Shown piece by piece: positions 21,025 to 30,665 of a stretch of DNA of 64,000 nucleotides. How positions within the stretch are numbered: position 1 is the first letter of the stretch; each line of letters starts with the position of its first letter. The DNA comes from Corynebacterium sp. HMSC078H07 (GTDB lineage Bacteria; Actinomycetota; Actinomycetes; Mycobacteriales; Mycobacteriaceae). Where the stretch lies: assembly GCF_001812805.1 (NCBI RefSeq), contig NZ_KV810454.1, positions 1 to 64,000 on the forward strand, given 5' to 3'. Under the pieces are notes generated by a model that saw only the letters and a list, made by a program, of their open reading frames with translations, made no database searches and was not told the origin of the DNA. Both the position numbers and the translations under genes were made by a program.

Positions 21025-21825
21025 ATGCCGCGCGTCGCAGTCCTGGGCAGCCCCATTGCCCACTCGCTGTCCCCGGTTCTCCACAACGCGGGCTATGCCG
21101 CGTTGCAGCTTGAGGACTGGGACTACACGAAATTCGACGTCACTGACTTGCCGGCCTTCTTGGAGACGGTGGGGGAGGAATACCGCGGCTTTTCGGTGAC
21201 GATGCCGCTCAAATTCGATGCCCTGAAGTGTGCGGACATTGTGAGTGAGCGTGCTGAGCTCATTGGCTCAGCAAATACCCTCGTGCGTAGTGCTGACGGG
21301 TGGCGTGCGGACAACACAGATACCGAAGGTGTGCTTGGTGCACTTGCGGAACTGCTCGGAGAATCGGAACCAACGAACGCCCTGCTCATTGGCGCTGGTG
21401 GTACCGCTCGCCCAGTCCTGTGGGGGTTGGCCGAGCGCGGCGTCACGGACGTCACGGTGCTCAACCGCTCGGATCGCCTCGCGGAGTTGCGCCCGCTTGC
21501 CGACGCCCTCGGGCTCACCCTCCGCGCCGTCACCTTCACCGAGGACCTCGTGGGCGTAGCACGTTCGGTCGATCTCATTGTGTCTACCGTTCCCTCGGCG
21601 GCGCTCGACAGCCACCTCACGCAGCTGGCAAAGGCCCCTGTCTTTGACGTCATTTATGATCCCTGGCCCACGCCGCTCACTGTGTATGCGGCAGCAGACG
21701 GTTTTGCTACCGTAGGCGGGCACATCATGTTGGCGCATCAGGCCTTCTCGCAGTTCGAGCAGTTTACTGGCCATACCGCTCCGCGCACGGAGATGCTTGC
21801 GGCTCTCAACGCCGCGTTGGCCTAG
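21025..21825 (+). CDS. aroE: shikimate 5-dehydrogenase
   Basis: This enzyme reduces 3-dehydroshikimate to shikimate with NADPH. The 266-residue protein has AHSLSPVLHN (shikimate-binding serines), the catalytic Lys in MPLKFDALK, DNTDTEG and the nucleotide loop GAGGTARPVL. It follows mltG by 6 bases. The next four shikimate-pathway genes lie within 4 kb on the same strand. Confidence 0.95.
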   Translation: MPRVAVLGSPIAHSLSPVLHNAGYAALQLEDWDYTKFDVTDLPAFLETVGEEYRGFSVTMPLKFDALKCADIVSERAELIGSANTLVRSADGWRADNTDTEGVLGALAELLGESEPTNALLIGAGGTARPVLWGLAERGVTDVTVLNRSDRLAELRPLADALGLTLRAVTFTEDLVGVARSVDLIVSTVPSAALDSHLTQLAKAPVFDVIYDPWPTPLTVYAAADGFATVGGHIMLAHQAFSQFEQFTGHTAPRTEMLAALNAALA

Positions 21826-21898
21826 TCTTCTGGCTCTAGCTTTCAAGCACTCGCCTTCTGGCGAGCATGCGGAATCCACACCGGGTACGCTCGCTGGC

Positions 21899-22291
21899 AT
21901 GGGGGTTCTGATATTCCTGGCGTGGGGGTGCGCCTTAATCATTTATGACATCCGTTTCAAGCGGCTGCCCAATTACCTCACACTTCCTGCAGCGTTGGTA
22001 TCGCTGTGGTGGTTTAGTCCAGCCGGGTTGATATGGCCCGGGCTCTATCTCGTGCTGGCGCTGGCCACACGACGCGGCAGTATTGGAGGCGGGGATCTGA
22101 AGCTGGCGATCCCGCTCGGCATGGCGACAGCCCACGTTGGGGGAGTGATAGGGGTTGTGGGGGCGATGATGGGGGCGTCGATAAGCACGGTGCTGTGGGG
22201 CCTTGTGATGCGGGATCGCGCACCTGCACACGGGCCTGGCATGCTCATCGCCGCAGCGCTTGTCATGATTTTTAGCCCCGACACGGTGTGA
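21899..22291 (+). CDS. short prepilin-peptidase-like membrane protein (A24 family)
   Basis: A protein of about 130 residues made almost entirely of membrane segments. The two catalytic aspartates of type IV prepilin peptidases are visible: DIRFKRLPN near the N-terminus and GGGDLKLAIP (the GxGD motif). The N-terminal methyltransferase domain of PilD is absent, so it resembles the TadV/CpaA short form. I start at ATG 21899; the frame is open back to 21797, inside aroE, but that part is not conserved-looking. No pilin or secretion genes are present nearby, so its substrate is unknown. Confidence 0.82.
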   Translation: MGVLIFLAWGCALIIYDIRFKRLPNYLTLPAALVSLWWFSPAGLIWPGLYLVLALATRRGSIGGGDLKLAIPLGMATAHVGGVIGVVGAMMGASISTVLWGLVMRDRAPAHGPGMLIAAALVMIFSPDTV

Positions 22292-22329
22292 TACGCAGCC
22301 CAGTGGCATCAAATACATACCTGGCGTGC

Positions 22330-22335
22330 GATAAT
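22330..22335 (+). promoter_or_regulatory. -10 element of a leaderless aroC promoter
   Basis: GATAAT is 7 bases before the aroC ATG at 22343, with no Shine-Dalgarno sequence. This would start a transcript of aroC and the genes behind it at the start codon. Confidence 0.6.
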
Positions 22336-22342
22336 GTTGCGC

Positions 22343-23554
22343 ATGCTTCGTTGGACTACCGCAGGTGAATCCCACGGCCAAGCGCTCATCGCCTTGATGG
22401 AGCACATGCCGGCGGGGGTGCCTGTCTCTCAGAATGACATCGCTCTCCAGCTCTCTCGTCGTCGCCTTGGCTATGGTCGTGGCGCCCGTATGAAATTTGA
22501 GGCTGACGATCTCACCCTGCTTAGCGGCATCCGCCACGGACGTACCCTGGGCAGTCCCATTGCCATCATGATTGGTAATACCGAATGGCCGAAGTGGACC
22601 ACCATTATGTCTCCGGATGCCCTTGACATGGAAAATCCGGAGGTAGTCAAGGCCATGGACTCGGGCCGTGGCGCCCCCTTGACGCGCCCGCGTCCAGGCC
22701 ACGCTGACTTCGCCGGAATGGTGAAATTCGGGCACGACGAGGCTCGCCCTATCCTGGAGCGTTCCTCTGCTCGTGAGACTGCTGCCCGAGTGGCGGCTGC
22801 GGCCGTGGCACGTAGTTTCTTGCGCGAGACCCTCGGCGTTGAAGTTCTCTCCCATGTGATTTCTATTGGCGCCTCTGAACCATACGAGGGACCGCACCCC
22901 AGCTTTGATGCCTTGGAGGATATCGATGCCTCTCCGGTTCGTGCCTTCGATAAGGCAGCCGAGGAGTCCATGATTTCTGAGATTGAATCTGCCAAAACGC
23001 AAGGCGATACCCTCGGCGGCATCGTGGAGGTCATCGTTGAGGGCCTCCCCATCGGCTTGGGTTCCCACACTTCCGGTGAGGACCGCCTCGATGCGCAGCT
23101 TGCGGCTGCTCTTATGGGTATCCAGGCCATCAAAGGTGTCGAGGTTGGTGATGGTTTTGAAGAAGCCCGTCGCCGCGGCAGCGAAGCCCACGACGAAATG
23201 GTGCGCGCGGATGGTGGCGTGGAGCGCGAAACCAACCGTGCTGGCGGCCTGGAAGGTGGAATGACCAATGGTCAGACTTTGCGCCTGCGGGCGGCGATGA
23301 AGCCGATTTCCACTGTGCCGCGTGCCCTCAAAACTGTCGATATGACTACGGGCGACGCCGCGACAGCTATCCACCAACGCTCAGACGTGTGTGCCGTGCC
23401 GGCAGCCGGTGTAGTAGCTGAAGCCATGGTGGCGCTCGTACTGGCGCGGGCTGTGCTGGAGAAATTCGGCGGTGACTCCTTGGAAGAGACCAAGCGCAAC
23501 ATCGCTTCATACCAGGAGTATGTAGCCCGCCGCCTAGAGTGGGGTAAAGCATGA
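22343..23554 (+). CDS. aroC: chorismate synthase
   Basis: The last step of the shikimate pathway (EPSP to chorismate, FMNH2-dependent). The protein is about 403 residues with [15 protein letters not shown] at the N-terminus, the basic [12 protein letters not shown] block, the first signature GHADFAG and the C-terminal R-x-D region ([17 protein letters not shown]). I prefer the ATG at 22343, matched to the -10 element 7 bases upstream, over an in-frame ATG three codons earlier. Its end overlaps aroK by 4 bases (ATGA). Confidence 0.97.
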   Translation: MLRWTTAGESHGQALIALMEHMPAGVPVSQNDIALQLSRRRLGYGRGARMKFEADDLTLLSGIRHGRTLGSPIAIMIGNTEWPKWTTIMSPDALDMENPEVVKAMDSGRGAPLTRPRPGHADFAGMVKFGHDEARPILERSSARETAARVAAAAVARSFLRETLGVEVLSHVISIGASEPYEGPHPSFDALEDIDASPVRAFDKAAEESMISEIESAKTQGDTLGGIVEVIVEGLPIGLGSHTSGEDRLDAQLAAALMGIQAIKGVEVGDGFEEARRRGSEAHDEMVRADGGVERETNRAGGLEGGMTNGQTLRLRAAMKPISTVPRALKTVDMTTGDAATAIHQRSDVCAVPAAGVVAEAMVALVLARAVLEKFGGDSLEETKRNIASYQEYVARRLEWGKA

Positions 23555-24060
23555 GTTCTCCGCAGGTTGTCCTCGTTGGCCCACCGGGTTCCGGGAAGTC
23601 CACCGTCGGCCGCCGCCTTGCCCGGGCGTTGAATTGCGAGCTCGTGGATTCAGATGAGCTCATTGAAGCTCGCTTCGGCAAGCCTTGCGGTGCGGTCTTC
23701 TCTGAGCTGGGTGAACCTGCTTTTCGGGAGGAAGAAGCTGAGGTTGTTCGTGAGGCATTGACCACCAAAGGCGTGGTCAGCCTCGGCGGCGGTGCAGTGC
23801 TTACTGAGTCCACACGCACGTTGCTGGATAACCTCAACGTGGTTTTCCTCGATGTCACGCCGGAAGAAGGCGTGGCACGCACCTTGGGCGATAGCAACCG
23901 CCCAGTTCTCGACTCCGCAGATCCCCTCGCTCATTATGCCCAGCTGCTCGAAACCCGCCGTCCGCTCTATACGGAGGTCGCTGACCTCAAGGTTCGCACC
24001 GGCGTGCGCTCCCCGCAGCAGGTGGTGGGCGATATTTTGAGCTTCCTCGAATCGCTGTAA
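23551..24060 (+). CDS. aroK: shikimate kinase
   Basis: A 169-residue P-loop kinase that phosphorylates shikimate at the 3-hydroxyl. It has Walker [13 protein letters not shown] (residues 10-21), DSDELIE, the conserved FREEE block and GGGAV. Its ATG is inside the aroC stop, so translation is coupled. Confidence 0.97.
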   Translation: MSSPQVVLVGPPGSGKSTVGRRLARALNCELVDSDELIEARFGKPCGAVFSELGEPAFREEEAEVVREALTTKGVVSLGGGAVLTESTRTLLDNLNVVFLDVTPEEGVARTLGDSNRPVLDSADPLAHYAQLLETRRPLYTEVADLKVRTGVRSPQQVVGDILSFLESL

Positions 24061-24101
24061 TCTTCTCCCCGCGCCCGCACTCACCAAGGAGCGTTCCCAT
24101 C

Positions 24102-25172
24102 ATGCACACCATCCCGGTCAACGGACCCTCGCCCTACGAGGTCACCATCGGCACGGATTTGAGCCAGAGCATCGTGGAGCGCGCCGCGTCCATTGGTGCG
24201 GCTAAGGTAGCTATCATCCATCAGCCGCCACTCGCTGCTGCAGCCGAAGCACTAGCTGCTGCTGCAGCCGGGCGTGGGCTAGCGGCCACTCTGGTGGAGG
24301 TACCTGACGCTGAGGCAGCTAAACAACTCGACGTCTTGGCGCGCCTCTGGGATGAGTTGGGTACGGCCGGATTTAGCCGCCGCGATGTCGTCGTTGGTCT
24401 TGGCGGTGGAGCCGTGACAGACCTCGCCGGTTTCGCAGCAGCGACATGGATGCGCGGTATCCCCGTCATTCAAGCACCGACGACACTCTTGGCCATGGTG
24501 GATGCGGCAGTGGGTGGTAAGACAGGTATTAATACCTCCGCCGGAAAGAACCTCGTAGGTGCCTTCCACGAGCCGGACTCTGTGTTTGTGGATCTGGACC
24601 GCCTGCGCACCCTGCCGGAGGATGAAATCGTGGCGGGGTCAGCTGAAATCATTAAGACCGGCTTCATTCACGATCCCGTGATTATCGAGCGGTACCTCGA
24701 TAATCCAGTGTCCTGTCTTGATCCAGATGGTTTCCTGCCGGAACTTATTGAACGTTCTATCGCTGTGAAGGCGCACGTTGTGGGCCAAGATCTCAAGGAG
24801 TCTGGCCTGCGGGAAACCCTCAATTACGGCCATACCTTCGGCCATGCCGTAGAGCGGCGCGAGAAATACATCTGGCGCCACGGACGCGCGGTCGCAGTGG
24901 GCATGATGTTCATCGCCCACCTATCGCATGCTCGCGGTCTCATGAGCGCTGAGCTGGTTCAGACTCATCGCGATATCCTCACTTCCGTAGGTCTGCCCAC
25001 GTCTTATGAGCAAGGACACTTCGAGGAATTGCTAGAAGCAATGAGCCATGACAAGAAGAACCGCGGCGGCCAGATTCGCTTTGTAGCCTTGACTGGTATC
25101 GGGGAGACTACCCGCATCGAAGACACATCCGACGATGAGTTGCGTGCCGCTTACGCTCAACTCAACGTCTAA
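24102..25172 (+). CDS. aroB: 3-dehydroquinate synthase
   Basis: An NAD- and metal-dependent cyclase converting DAHP to dehydroquinate. The 356-residue protein has [46 protein letters not shown] and the metal-binding [17 protein letters not shown] precedes the ATG. It is third in the aroC-K-B-Q run. Confidence 0.97.
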   Translation: MHTIPVNGPSPYEVTIGTDLSQSIVERAASIGAAKVAIIHQPPLAAAAEALAAAAAGRGLAATLVEVPDAEAAKQLDVLARLWDELGTAGFSRRDVVVGLGGGAVTDLAGFAAATWMRGIPVIQAPTTLLAMVDAAVGGKTGINTSAGKNLVGAFHEPDSVFVDLDRLRTLPEDEIVAGSAEIIKTGFIHDPVIIERYLDNPVSCLDPDGFLPELIERSIAVKAHVVGQDLKESGLRETLNYGHTFGHAVERREKYIWRHGRAVAVGMMFIAHLSHARGLMSAELVQTHRDILTSVGLPTSYEQGHFEELLEAMSHDKKNRGGQIRFVALTGIGETTRIEDTSDDELRAAYAQLNV

Positions 25173-25215
25173 ACCGAGTTAAAAACCTAGCCCACCGCAC
25201 CTGCAGGAGAATGCC

Positions 25216-25641
25216 ATGACCATCCTCGTTCTCAACGGCCCCAACCTCAACCGCCTAGGAAAGCGCCAGCCGGAAATCTACGGCAGCGAAACCCTCGAGG
25301 ACATCGAGAAGAGTATGCGCGAGGCAGCAGGGCAGGAGGAGATTATATTCTTCCAGTCCAACCATGAAGGTGAACTCATCGACCACGTGCACCGCGCGGC
25401 GGATGAGGGCTGGCCGGTCATTATTAACCCTGGCGGCTTTACCCACACCTCTGTTGCACTGCGGGACGCATTGGCGGAGGTTGCCGACGGCGCCGGCTTC
25501 GTTGAGGTGCACCTATCCAATGTGCATGCACGTGAAGCCTTCCGCCAGCATTCGTACCTCAGCCCCATCGCCCGTGGCGTTATCGCCGGTCTGGGTTCCT
25601 ATGGTTACATCGCGGCTCTGAGGTACTTCGTGGCGGATTAG
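25216..25641 (+). CDS. aroQ: type II 3-dehydroquinate dehydratase
   Basis: The 141-residue type II enzyme converts dehydroquinate to dehydroshikimate. Key blocks are [17 protein letters not shown] (catalytic Arg and Tyr), [17 protein letters not shown] and [14 protein letters not shown] (catalytic His). With aroE, aroB, aroK and aroC nearby, only DAHP synthase and EPSP synthase of the pathway are missing from this window. Confidence 0.95.
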   Translation: MTILVLNGPNLNRLGKRQPEIYGSETLEDIEKSMREAAGQEEIIFFQSNHEGELIDHVHRAADEGWPVIINPGGFTHTSVALRDALAEVADGAGFVEVHLSNVHAREAFRQHSYLSPIARGVIAGLGSYGYIAALRYFVAD

Positions 25642-25685
25642 CTATCATGGAGTATCGCCTTTAGGAAGATTGGAGTGGTTCTCTC

Positions 25686-26777
25686 ATGGCACTTGCCGAT
25701 ACTCGCTTTAGCAACCGCCGCCGTAAGCTGGCCTCAACGCTGGCTGGTCAGCGCATTGATGGCGTAGTGATTACACACTTGACACACGTGCGCTACCTGA
25801 CGGGCTTCTCCGGCTCCAATGGTGGGCTGCTGCTGCGTAAGGATCTCTCCGCCCTGATGGCTACTGACGGCCGCTACACTACCCAGATTGCAGATGAGGT
25901 CCCCGATATCGAGGCAGTGCTGGGCCGCGACGTAGGACCACACCTTCTTAGCCAACTGGACGGTGAGATGCGTGTGGGTTATGAGGCAGATTATGTGAGC
26001 GTCTCACAGCTCAAGCGCATGGAAGAGGCGGCGCCGGAAGGCGTGACGCTGGTGCCGGTAAGCGGGGTTATCGAAGATATTCGCCTGGTTAAGGACCACC
26101 TTGAGCTGCAAAAGCTCGAAGAAATTGCTGCTTTGGCTAATCAGGCTCTTACCGAGCTCATCGAGGCAGGCGAGGTTGCCGCTGGCCGCACTGAGCGCCA
26201 GGTTGCCGCGGACCTGGAGTACCGCATGCGCATGCTCGGCTCGGAGCGCGTTAGTTTCGATACCATCGTGGCTTCTGGTGAAAACTCCGCAAAACCCCAC
26301 CACGGTGCTGATGACCGCGAGCTACGCAATGGCGACCTTGTCACCATAGATTTCGGCGCTCACCTGCGTGGTTTCAATTCAGATTGCACCCGTACCTTCG
26401 TTATCGGCGAGGTGTCTGACTTCGCGCAGGAGATCTATGACATCGTCCTGCGCGCCCAGGAGGCGGGCGTCAAGGCGTCGGTACCGGGAGCCGCGCTTGT
26501 CGACGTCGACGCGGCATGCCGCGACATCATCACTGAGGCAGGCTATGGCGAGTATTTCGTTCACTCTACTGGCCACGGTATTGGCCTCGATGTACACGAG
26601 GGGCCATCGGCCGCGAAAACTGGTAAGGGCGAACTGGCCGAGGGGATGACGCTGACCATCGAGCCGGGCATCTATGTCCCAGGTAAAGGTGGAGTACGCA
26701 TCGAAGACAGCCTCATCATCACCTCCGGTGCGCCGAAGATTATTACCGCCTACCCGAAGGACCTGCAGGTCCTCTAG
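25686..26777 (+). CDS. pepQ: Xaa-Pro dipeptidase/aminopeptidase (M24B)
   Basis: A 363-residue metallopeptidase cleaving after proline partners. The N-terminal creatinase-like domain contains HVRYLTGFSGSNG. The pita-bread catalytic domain has DFGAHLRGFNSDCTRTF (two Asp ligands), HSTGHGIGLDVHE (His ligand), EPGIYVPGKGGVRIED (Glu ligand) and a last Glu. GGAG lies before the ATG. The order pepQ-efp-nusB is usual in corynebacteria. Confidence 0.93.
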   Translation: MALADTRFSNRRRKLASTLAGQRIDGVVITHLTHVRYLTGFSGSNGGLLLRKDLSALMATDGRYTTQIADEVPDIEAVLGRDVGPHLLSQLDGEMRVGYEADYVSVSQLKRMEEAAPEGVTLVPVSGVIEDIRLVKDHLELQKLEEIAALANQALTELIEAGEVAAGRTERQVAADLEYRMRMLGSERVSFDTIVASGENSAKPHHGADDRELRNGDLVTIDFGAHLRGFNSDCTRTFVIGEVSDFAQEIYDIVLRAQEAGVKASVPGAALVDVDAACRDIITEAGYGEYFVHSTGHGIGLDVHEGPSAAKTGKGELAEGMTLTIEPGIYVPGKGGVRIEDSLIITSGAPKIITAYPKDLQVL

Positions 26778-26822
26778 TCCCAGCCGCAATGGGGCGGCAG
26801 GGACATTCCAGCGGCCCTACCT

Positions 26823-26863
26823 ACAGTGTTCATATGCCGTACGGTATGCTTAGACACTGTTTT
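26823..26863 (+). terminator. interrupted inverted repeat with T-rich tail after pepQ
   Basis: ACAGTGT (26823-26829) pairs with ACACTGT (26854-26860), and inside it ATGCCGT pairs with ACGGTAT. TTTT follows. It looks like a pepQ terminator. TATGCT at 26846-26851 inside it could also be the efp -10, so a regulatory role is possible too. Confidence 0.45.
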
Positions 26864-26901
26864 CATAGTTTCTACTTCAATGTATTCAGGAGAGTCATTT
26901 C

Positions 26902-27465
26902 ATGGCAGATACCACTGACTTCAAGAACGGCCTCGTTCTGAAGATCGACAACAAGCTGCAGCAGATCGTTGAGTTCCAGCACGTGAAGCCGGGCAAGGGC
27001 CCTGCCTTCGTGCGTACCAAGCTCAAGGATGTGGTCTCCGGCAAGGTAACGGATAAGACCTTTAACGCTGGTGTCAAGGTGGAGACCGCTAACGTCGACC
27101 GCCGCGACATGACCTACCTGTACAACGATGGCCAGAACTACGTGGTCATGGATGACAAGACCTACGAGCAGTTTGAACTGCCGTTTGACAAGTTCGGTGA
27201 CGCTGGCAAGTTCCTGCTGGAGAACATGCGCGTCCAGGTGTCCTTCCACGACGGCGAGGCACTTTTCGGCGAGCTGCCGATTTCCGTTGATCTCAAGGTT
27301 GAGCACACCGAGCCCGGCCTGCAGGGCGACCGTTCCAACGGCGGCACCAAGCCGGCCACTCTGGAGACTGGTGCTGAGATCCAGGTTCCGTTGTTCATTG
27401 AAATCGGCAACATCCTGAAGATCGATACCCGTACTGGCGAGTACCTCTCCCGCGTCAACAACTAA
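26902..27465 (+). CDS. efp: translation elongation factor P
   Basis: A 187-residue EF-P that relieves ribosome stalling at polyproline. It has the N-terminal KOW-like domain with [15 protein letters not shown] (tip lysine in the modification loop) and two OB domains ending [14 protein letters not shown] precedes the ATG. nusB starts 2 bases after its stop, so both are likely on one mRNA. Confidence 0.97.
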   Translation: MADTTDFKNGLVLKIDNKLQQIVEFQHVKPGKGPAFVRTKLKDVVSGKVTDKTFNAGVKVETANVDRRDMTYLYNDGQNYVVMDDKTYEQFELPFDKFGDAGKFLLENMRVQVSFHDGEALFGELPISVDLKVEHTEPGLQGDRSNGGTKPATLETGAEIQVPLFIEIGNILKIDTRTGEYLSRVNN

Positions 27466-27466
27466 G

Positions 27467-28027
27467 ATGACCCAGCCTGAGCCGAACTATAAGCGCCACA
27501 CGGCGCGCTACCGTGCGCGCCGTCGTGCTGCCGACATCCTCTTCGAAGCCGAGTCGCGTGACGTTGACCCAGTGGCCATCGTCGATGACCGCGTGGTCCT
27601 AGCCCGCGACCCAGAAAACGGTGTTGCTCCCATCGCTGATTACACTCGCATCATTGTGACGGGTGCTGCTGAGGAGCTCGACGCCATCGACGAGGCCATC
27701 GCCCGTTACCTCTCCGATGAGTGGTCACTGGAGCGTATTCCCGCAGTCGACCGTGCGATTATGCGCGTAGCCGTGTGGGAGATCCTCTTCAACGAGGACG
27801 TACCGAACGCCACGGCACTCGTCGAAGGCGTGGAGCTTGCTTCGGAGTACTCCAACAATCAGGCCGCGCCTTATATCCACGCGGTGTTGGATGATGTTAT
27901 CCAAGCACAGTCTGCTGATAACCCGATGACGTCCCACACTGAACAAGTCGAGGATGAGGACGCAGAAGAACCTGCGGACCCGACAGAAGACCTTGCCGAA
28001 GAGTCGTCAGATTCTTCCGATTCTTAA
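27467..28027 (+). CDS. nusB: transcription antitermination factor NusB
   Basis: A 186-residue RNA-binding protein of the rRNA antitermination complex (with NusE/S10). Typical blocks are [16 protein letters not shown] and [15 protein letters not shown] with [19 protein letters not shown] strongly acidic C-terminal tail of about 40 residues ([18 protein letters not shown]) is added beyond the core. A strong hairpin follows. Confidence 0.95.
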   Translation: MTQPEPNYKRHTARYRARRRAADILFEAESRDVDPVAIVDDRVVLARDPENGVAPIADYTRIIVTGAAEELDAIDEAIARYLSDEWSLERIPAVDRAIMRVAVWEILFNEDVPNATALVEGVELASEYSNNQAAPYIHAVLDDVIQAQSADNPMTSHTEQVEDEDAEEPADPTEDLAEESSDSSDS

Positions 28028-28032
28028 AAGCA

Positions 28033-28069
28033 AAAGTCCGGCCAGATCATGAGGATCTAGCCGGACTTT
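28033..28069. terminator. bidirectional terminator between nusB and the ABC ATPase gene
   Basis: AAAGTCCGGC (28033-28042) pairs perfectly with GCCGGACTTT (28060-28069), with further pairing inside (AGATC/GATCT). The A- and T-flanked stem suits termination from both convergent genes. Confidence 0.8.
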
Positions 28070-28085
28070 AGTCGTTGTATGCCAC

Positions 28086-28850
28086 TTAGAGCAGCGAGGA
28101 CAGGAAATCCTTAGTGCGCTGGTGTTGCGGGTTGTCCAAGACCTGCTCTGGAGTGCCAGACTCGACGACGGTGCCGCCGTCCATGAAGAAGATCTTGTCG
28201 GCAACCTCACGTGCGAAGCCCATCTCGTGGGTAACCACGAGCATGGTCATGCCATCGGCGGCAAGCTCCTTCATGACGCGCAGAACCTCGCCCACGAGCT
28301 CGGGGTCAAGGGCGGAGGTTGGCTCGTCGAAAAGCATGAGCTTGGGCTCCATGGCCACAGCACGGGCGATGGCGACGCGCTGTTGCTGGCCACCGGACAG
28401 CTGTACCGGGTAGGCGTCTGCCTTGTGAGCAAGTCCGACCTTGTCCAGCAGCTCCATGGCACGTTCCTTGGCCTGCTGGGGATTCTGCTTCTTGACCTGG
28501 ACGGGCGCTTCAATGATGTTTTCCAGTACCGTGCGGTGACTAAACAGGTTGAACTGCTGGAAGACCATCCCGATGTCTTGACGCTGAGCGGCAGCTTCCT
28601 TTTCGGAGATCTCATAAAGCACGCCATCGCGCTCGCGGTAGCCGATAATTTCTCCGTCAATGTAGAGACGTCCAGCCGTCACCTTTTCCAAGTGGTTGCA
28701 GCAGCGCAAAAAGGTGGACTTACCCGAACCAGACGGGCCCAGCAGACAGGCAACCTCACCGGGCATGACGGTGATGTCAATTCCTTTGAGCACCTCCAGC
28801 TGGCCGAAGGACTTGCATACGTTTTGCGCAGAAATCATGGGAGTCGTCAT
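28086..28850 (-). CDS. polar amino-acid ABC transporter, ATP-binding protein
   Basis: A 254-residue GlnQ/TcyN-type ATPase: Walker [14 protein letters not shown]-loop [10 protein letters not shown], signature [14 protein letters not shown], Walker [15 protein letters not shown] and switch [14 protein letters not shown]. It is last in a three-gene import unit and its ATG overlaps the permease stop by one base. The exact amino acid cannot be read from sequence; glutamate, glutamine or cystine are candidates. Confidence 0.93.
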   Translation of the reverse strand: MTTPMISAQNVCKSFGQLEVLKGIDITVMPGEVACLLGPSGSGKSTFLRCCNHLEKVTAGRLYIDGEIIGYRERDGVLYEISEKEAAAQRQDIGMVFQQFNLFSHRTVLENIIEAPVQVKKQNPQQAKERAMELLDKVGLAHKADAYPVQLSGGQQQRVAIARAVAMEPKLMLFDEPTSALDPELVGEVLRVMKELAADGMTMLVVTHEMGFAREVADKIFFMDGGTVVESGTPEQVLDNPQHQRTKDFLSSLL

Positions 28851-29788
28851 TACTTCTTAACCTCCGGGATGACGGACACGTTGCGGGGGATGGTACCTTC
28901 GGCGTCGGCAAGCGCGGCGAGCTGGCGGCCAGTAAGTTCGCGCGTGGCTCCGCGCTCAAAGCGGTGCTCGAGGAAGTATTGGCCCACCATGAGCAGGGAA
29001 GTGATGACGAGGTACCACGTGGCAGCGACCATGAGGAGCGGAATGGGCTCGAAGAGAGCGGCCGAGATATCCGTGGCACGGCCAAAGATTTCTGCCGTGT
29101 AGGGAATGGCCACAACCAAAGAGGAGGTCTTGAGCAAGGAAATGAACTCATTGCCGGTCGGCGGAATAATGATGCGCATGGCCTGCGGCAAAACCGTGCG
29201 GCGCATGGTCATCCACCAGCCCATTCCCAGCGCCTTGGATGCCTCCTTCTGGCCCTCCGGAACCGAGGAAATACCGGAGCGCACAATCTCAGCCATGTAG
29301 GCAGCCTCATTGAGGCCTAAACCCAGCACCGCGAGCAGGAAAGCGTTGGTGAGCACGGCGGTAAGAGAAATCTCCGTAAAGCCCAAGTTGATGGATTGGT
29401 AAAGGGCAGACAGCAAGCCCCAGAACACCAGCTGGACATAAATAGGAGTGCCACGGAAGAGCCACAGGAAGACCCAGGACACGCCCCTCAGCACCGGGTT
29501 AGGGGACATGCGCATAACGGCGAGGGCGGCGCCACCCACAACGCCAATGATCATGGCCAAGATAGTAATGGCGATGGTGTGCAGGGCCGCAGTGGCGATG
29601 CGGGTATCGAAGAGATACTGCGCATACGTGCCCCATCCAAAGGCCTCATTGCGGGCCGAGGCAATGATGAACCAGACGGCCAAGAGGATAAGAACACCAG
29701 CGAAAACCCAGCGCCATGGGTGGCGGAGCGGGCGGGCCTCGATTTTAGGTGGGGGTGTAGGGGATGCCGGAGAGGAAGAATTAGTCAT
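28850..29788 (-). CDS. polar amino-acid ABC transporter, permease
   Basis: A HisM/GlnP-type inner-membrane permease of about 312 residues with a proline-rich N-terminus, one leading membrane segment, and the ABC permease EAA loop [11 protein letters not shown]...[12 protein letters not shown]. Only one permease gene is present, so it would form a homodimer. The start at 29788 overlaps the binding-protein stop by 8 bases (ATGACTAA); an ATG five codons earlier is an alternative. Confidence 0.92.
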   Translation of the reverse strand: MTNSSSPASPTPPPKIEARPLRHPWRWVFAGVLILLAVWFIIASARNEAFGWGTYAQYLFDTRIATAALHTIAITILAMIIGVVGGAALAVMRMSPNPVLRGVSWVFLWLFRGTPIYVQLVFWGLLSALYQSINLGFTEISLTAVLTNAFLLAVLGLGLNEAAYMAEIVRSGISSVPEGQKEASKALGMGWWMTMRRTVLPQAMRIIIPPTGNEFISLLKTSSLVVAIPYTAEIFGRATDISAALFEPIPLLMVAATWYLVITSLLMVGQYFLEHRFERGATRELTGRQLAALADAEGTIPRNVSVIPEVKK

Positions 29789-30662
29789 TGATCGGCCTTT
29801 CATTAATCATGGCGTGCTCGACGAGGCCGTCGTCGACGCCCCATTGTTGAAGTATCTCTGCATAAACGCCGGTATCGATGAGGTGCTGGAATGCCGCGGC
29901 CACAGCTGGACCTAAGTCGGAGTCTTTAGGCACGGCAAAGCCGTAAGGGGCGGCATCAAACATCTCGCCGACCATCTCCATGCGGCCATCCGAGCGGTTC
30001 ACCGACCATGCAGAAACAGGGGAGTCGGCGGAAAGTGCATCGGCGCGGCCCATAAGCACGGCGAGGGCGGCGTTATCGCTCGTGTCATACGGCAAAATGG
30101 TGAGGTCACCGTCGCACGCTTCCTGCTTAGGTCGAAGGTCATCTGTCTCCGACACAGTGGTGCGCTGTACCGCGACCGTGAGTCCGCAAGGGTTGGAGGG
30201 GTCGACATCGCGGGGCCCATCGGTGAGGGCGGCCCACTGGATACCTGCGTAGAGAATATCGACGAAGTCGAAGTTTTCTCGGCGCTCGGCAGTGTCTGTA
30301 AAACCAGAGCCACCGAGGTCGACCTGACCTGCCTGGACGGCCGGCAGAATCATGGAAAAGTCTTGCTCGACCGGCTGAAACTCCAAGCCCAATACCTGAG
30401 CTACTGCATGCGCCAGATCCATTTCGAGCCCGATGATAGAGCCATCCGAGTCTTTGAACTCAAAAGGTGCGAAGGGTGGGTTTGTTCCTACGGTGAGGAC
30501 ACCGTCGGCGTCTTCATACATGGCAGCGATTTCAGGTACTTCGTCGACGTTGGGCGCGGACCACCCCTCCGGAAGTGCGGGTTCCTCATTGGTGACGCAG
30601 CCGGAGAGCATGGCTGTCACCGCCAGCCCGGCAGCGCCCACGATGGCTGCGGTCTTCTTCAT
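29781..30662 (-). CDS. ABC transporter substrate-binding lipoprotein (family 3)
   Basis: A 293-residue secreted solute-binding protein with a lipoprotein signal peptide: MKKTAAIVGAAGLAVTAMLSGC, lipobox LSGC with Cys22. The mature part has the family 3 features NPPFAPFEFKDSDGSIIGLEMDL and GFTDTAERRENFDFVD. It starts 3 bases after the stop of the DUF368 gene and overlaps the permease, so the four genes form one likely operon. Confidence 0.92.
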   Translation of the reverse strand: MKKTAAIVGAAGLAVTAMLSGCVTNEEPALPEGWSAPNVDEVPEIAAMYEDADGVLTVGTNPPFAPFEFKDSDGSIIGLEMDLAHAVAQVLGLEFQPVEQDFSMILPAVQAGQVDLGGSGFTDTAERRENFDFVDILYAGIQWAALTDGPRDVDPSNPCGLTVAVQRTTVSETDDLRPKQEACDGDLTILPYDTSDNAALAVLMGRADALSADSPVSAWSVNRSDGRMEMVGEMFDAAPYGFAVPKDSDLGPAVAAAFQHLIDTGVYAEILQQWGVDDGLVEHAMINERPIND

Positions 30663-30665
30663 GGT

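Noticed and set aside
21850..21865. CTCGCC-TTCT-GGCGAG hairpin after aroE
   Set aside because: It has a 6-bp stem and no T-run, and transcription appears to continue; too weak to call a terminator.
21935..23377. 480-codon open frame antisense to the prepilin-peptidase and aroC genes
   Set aside because: It crosses two real genes on the other strand and shows no protein-like pattern.
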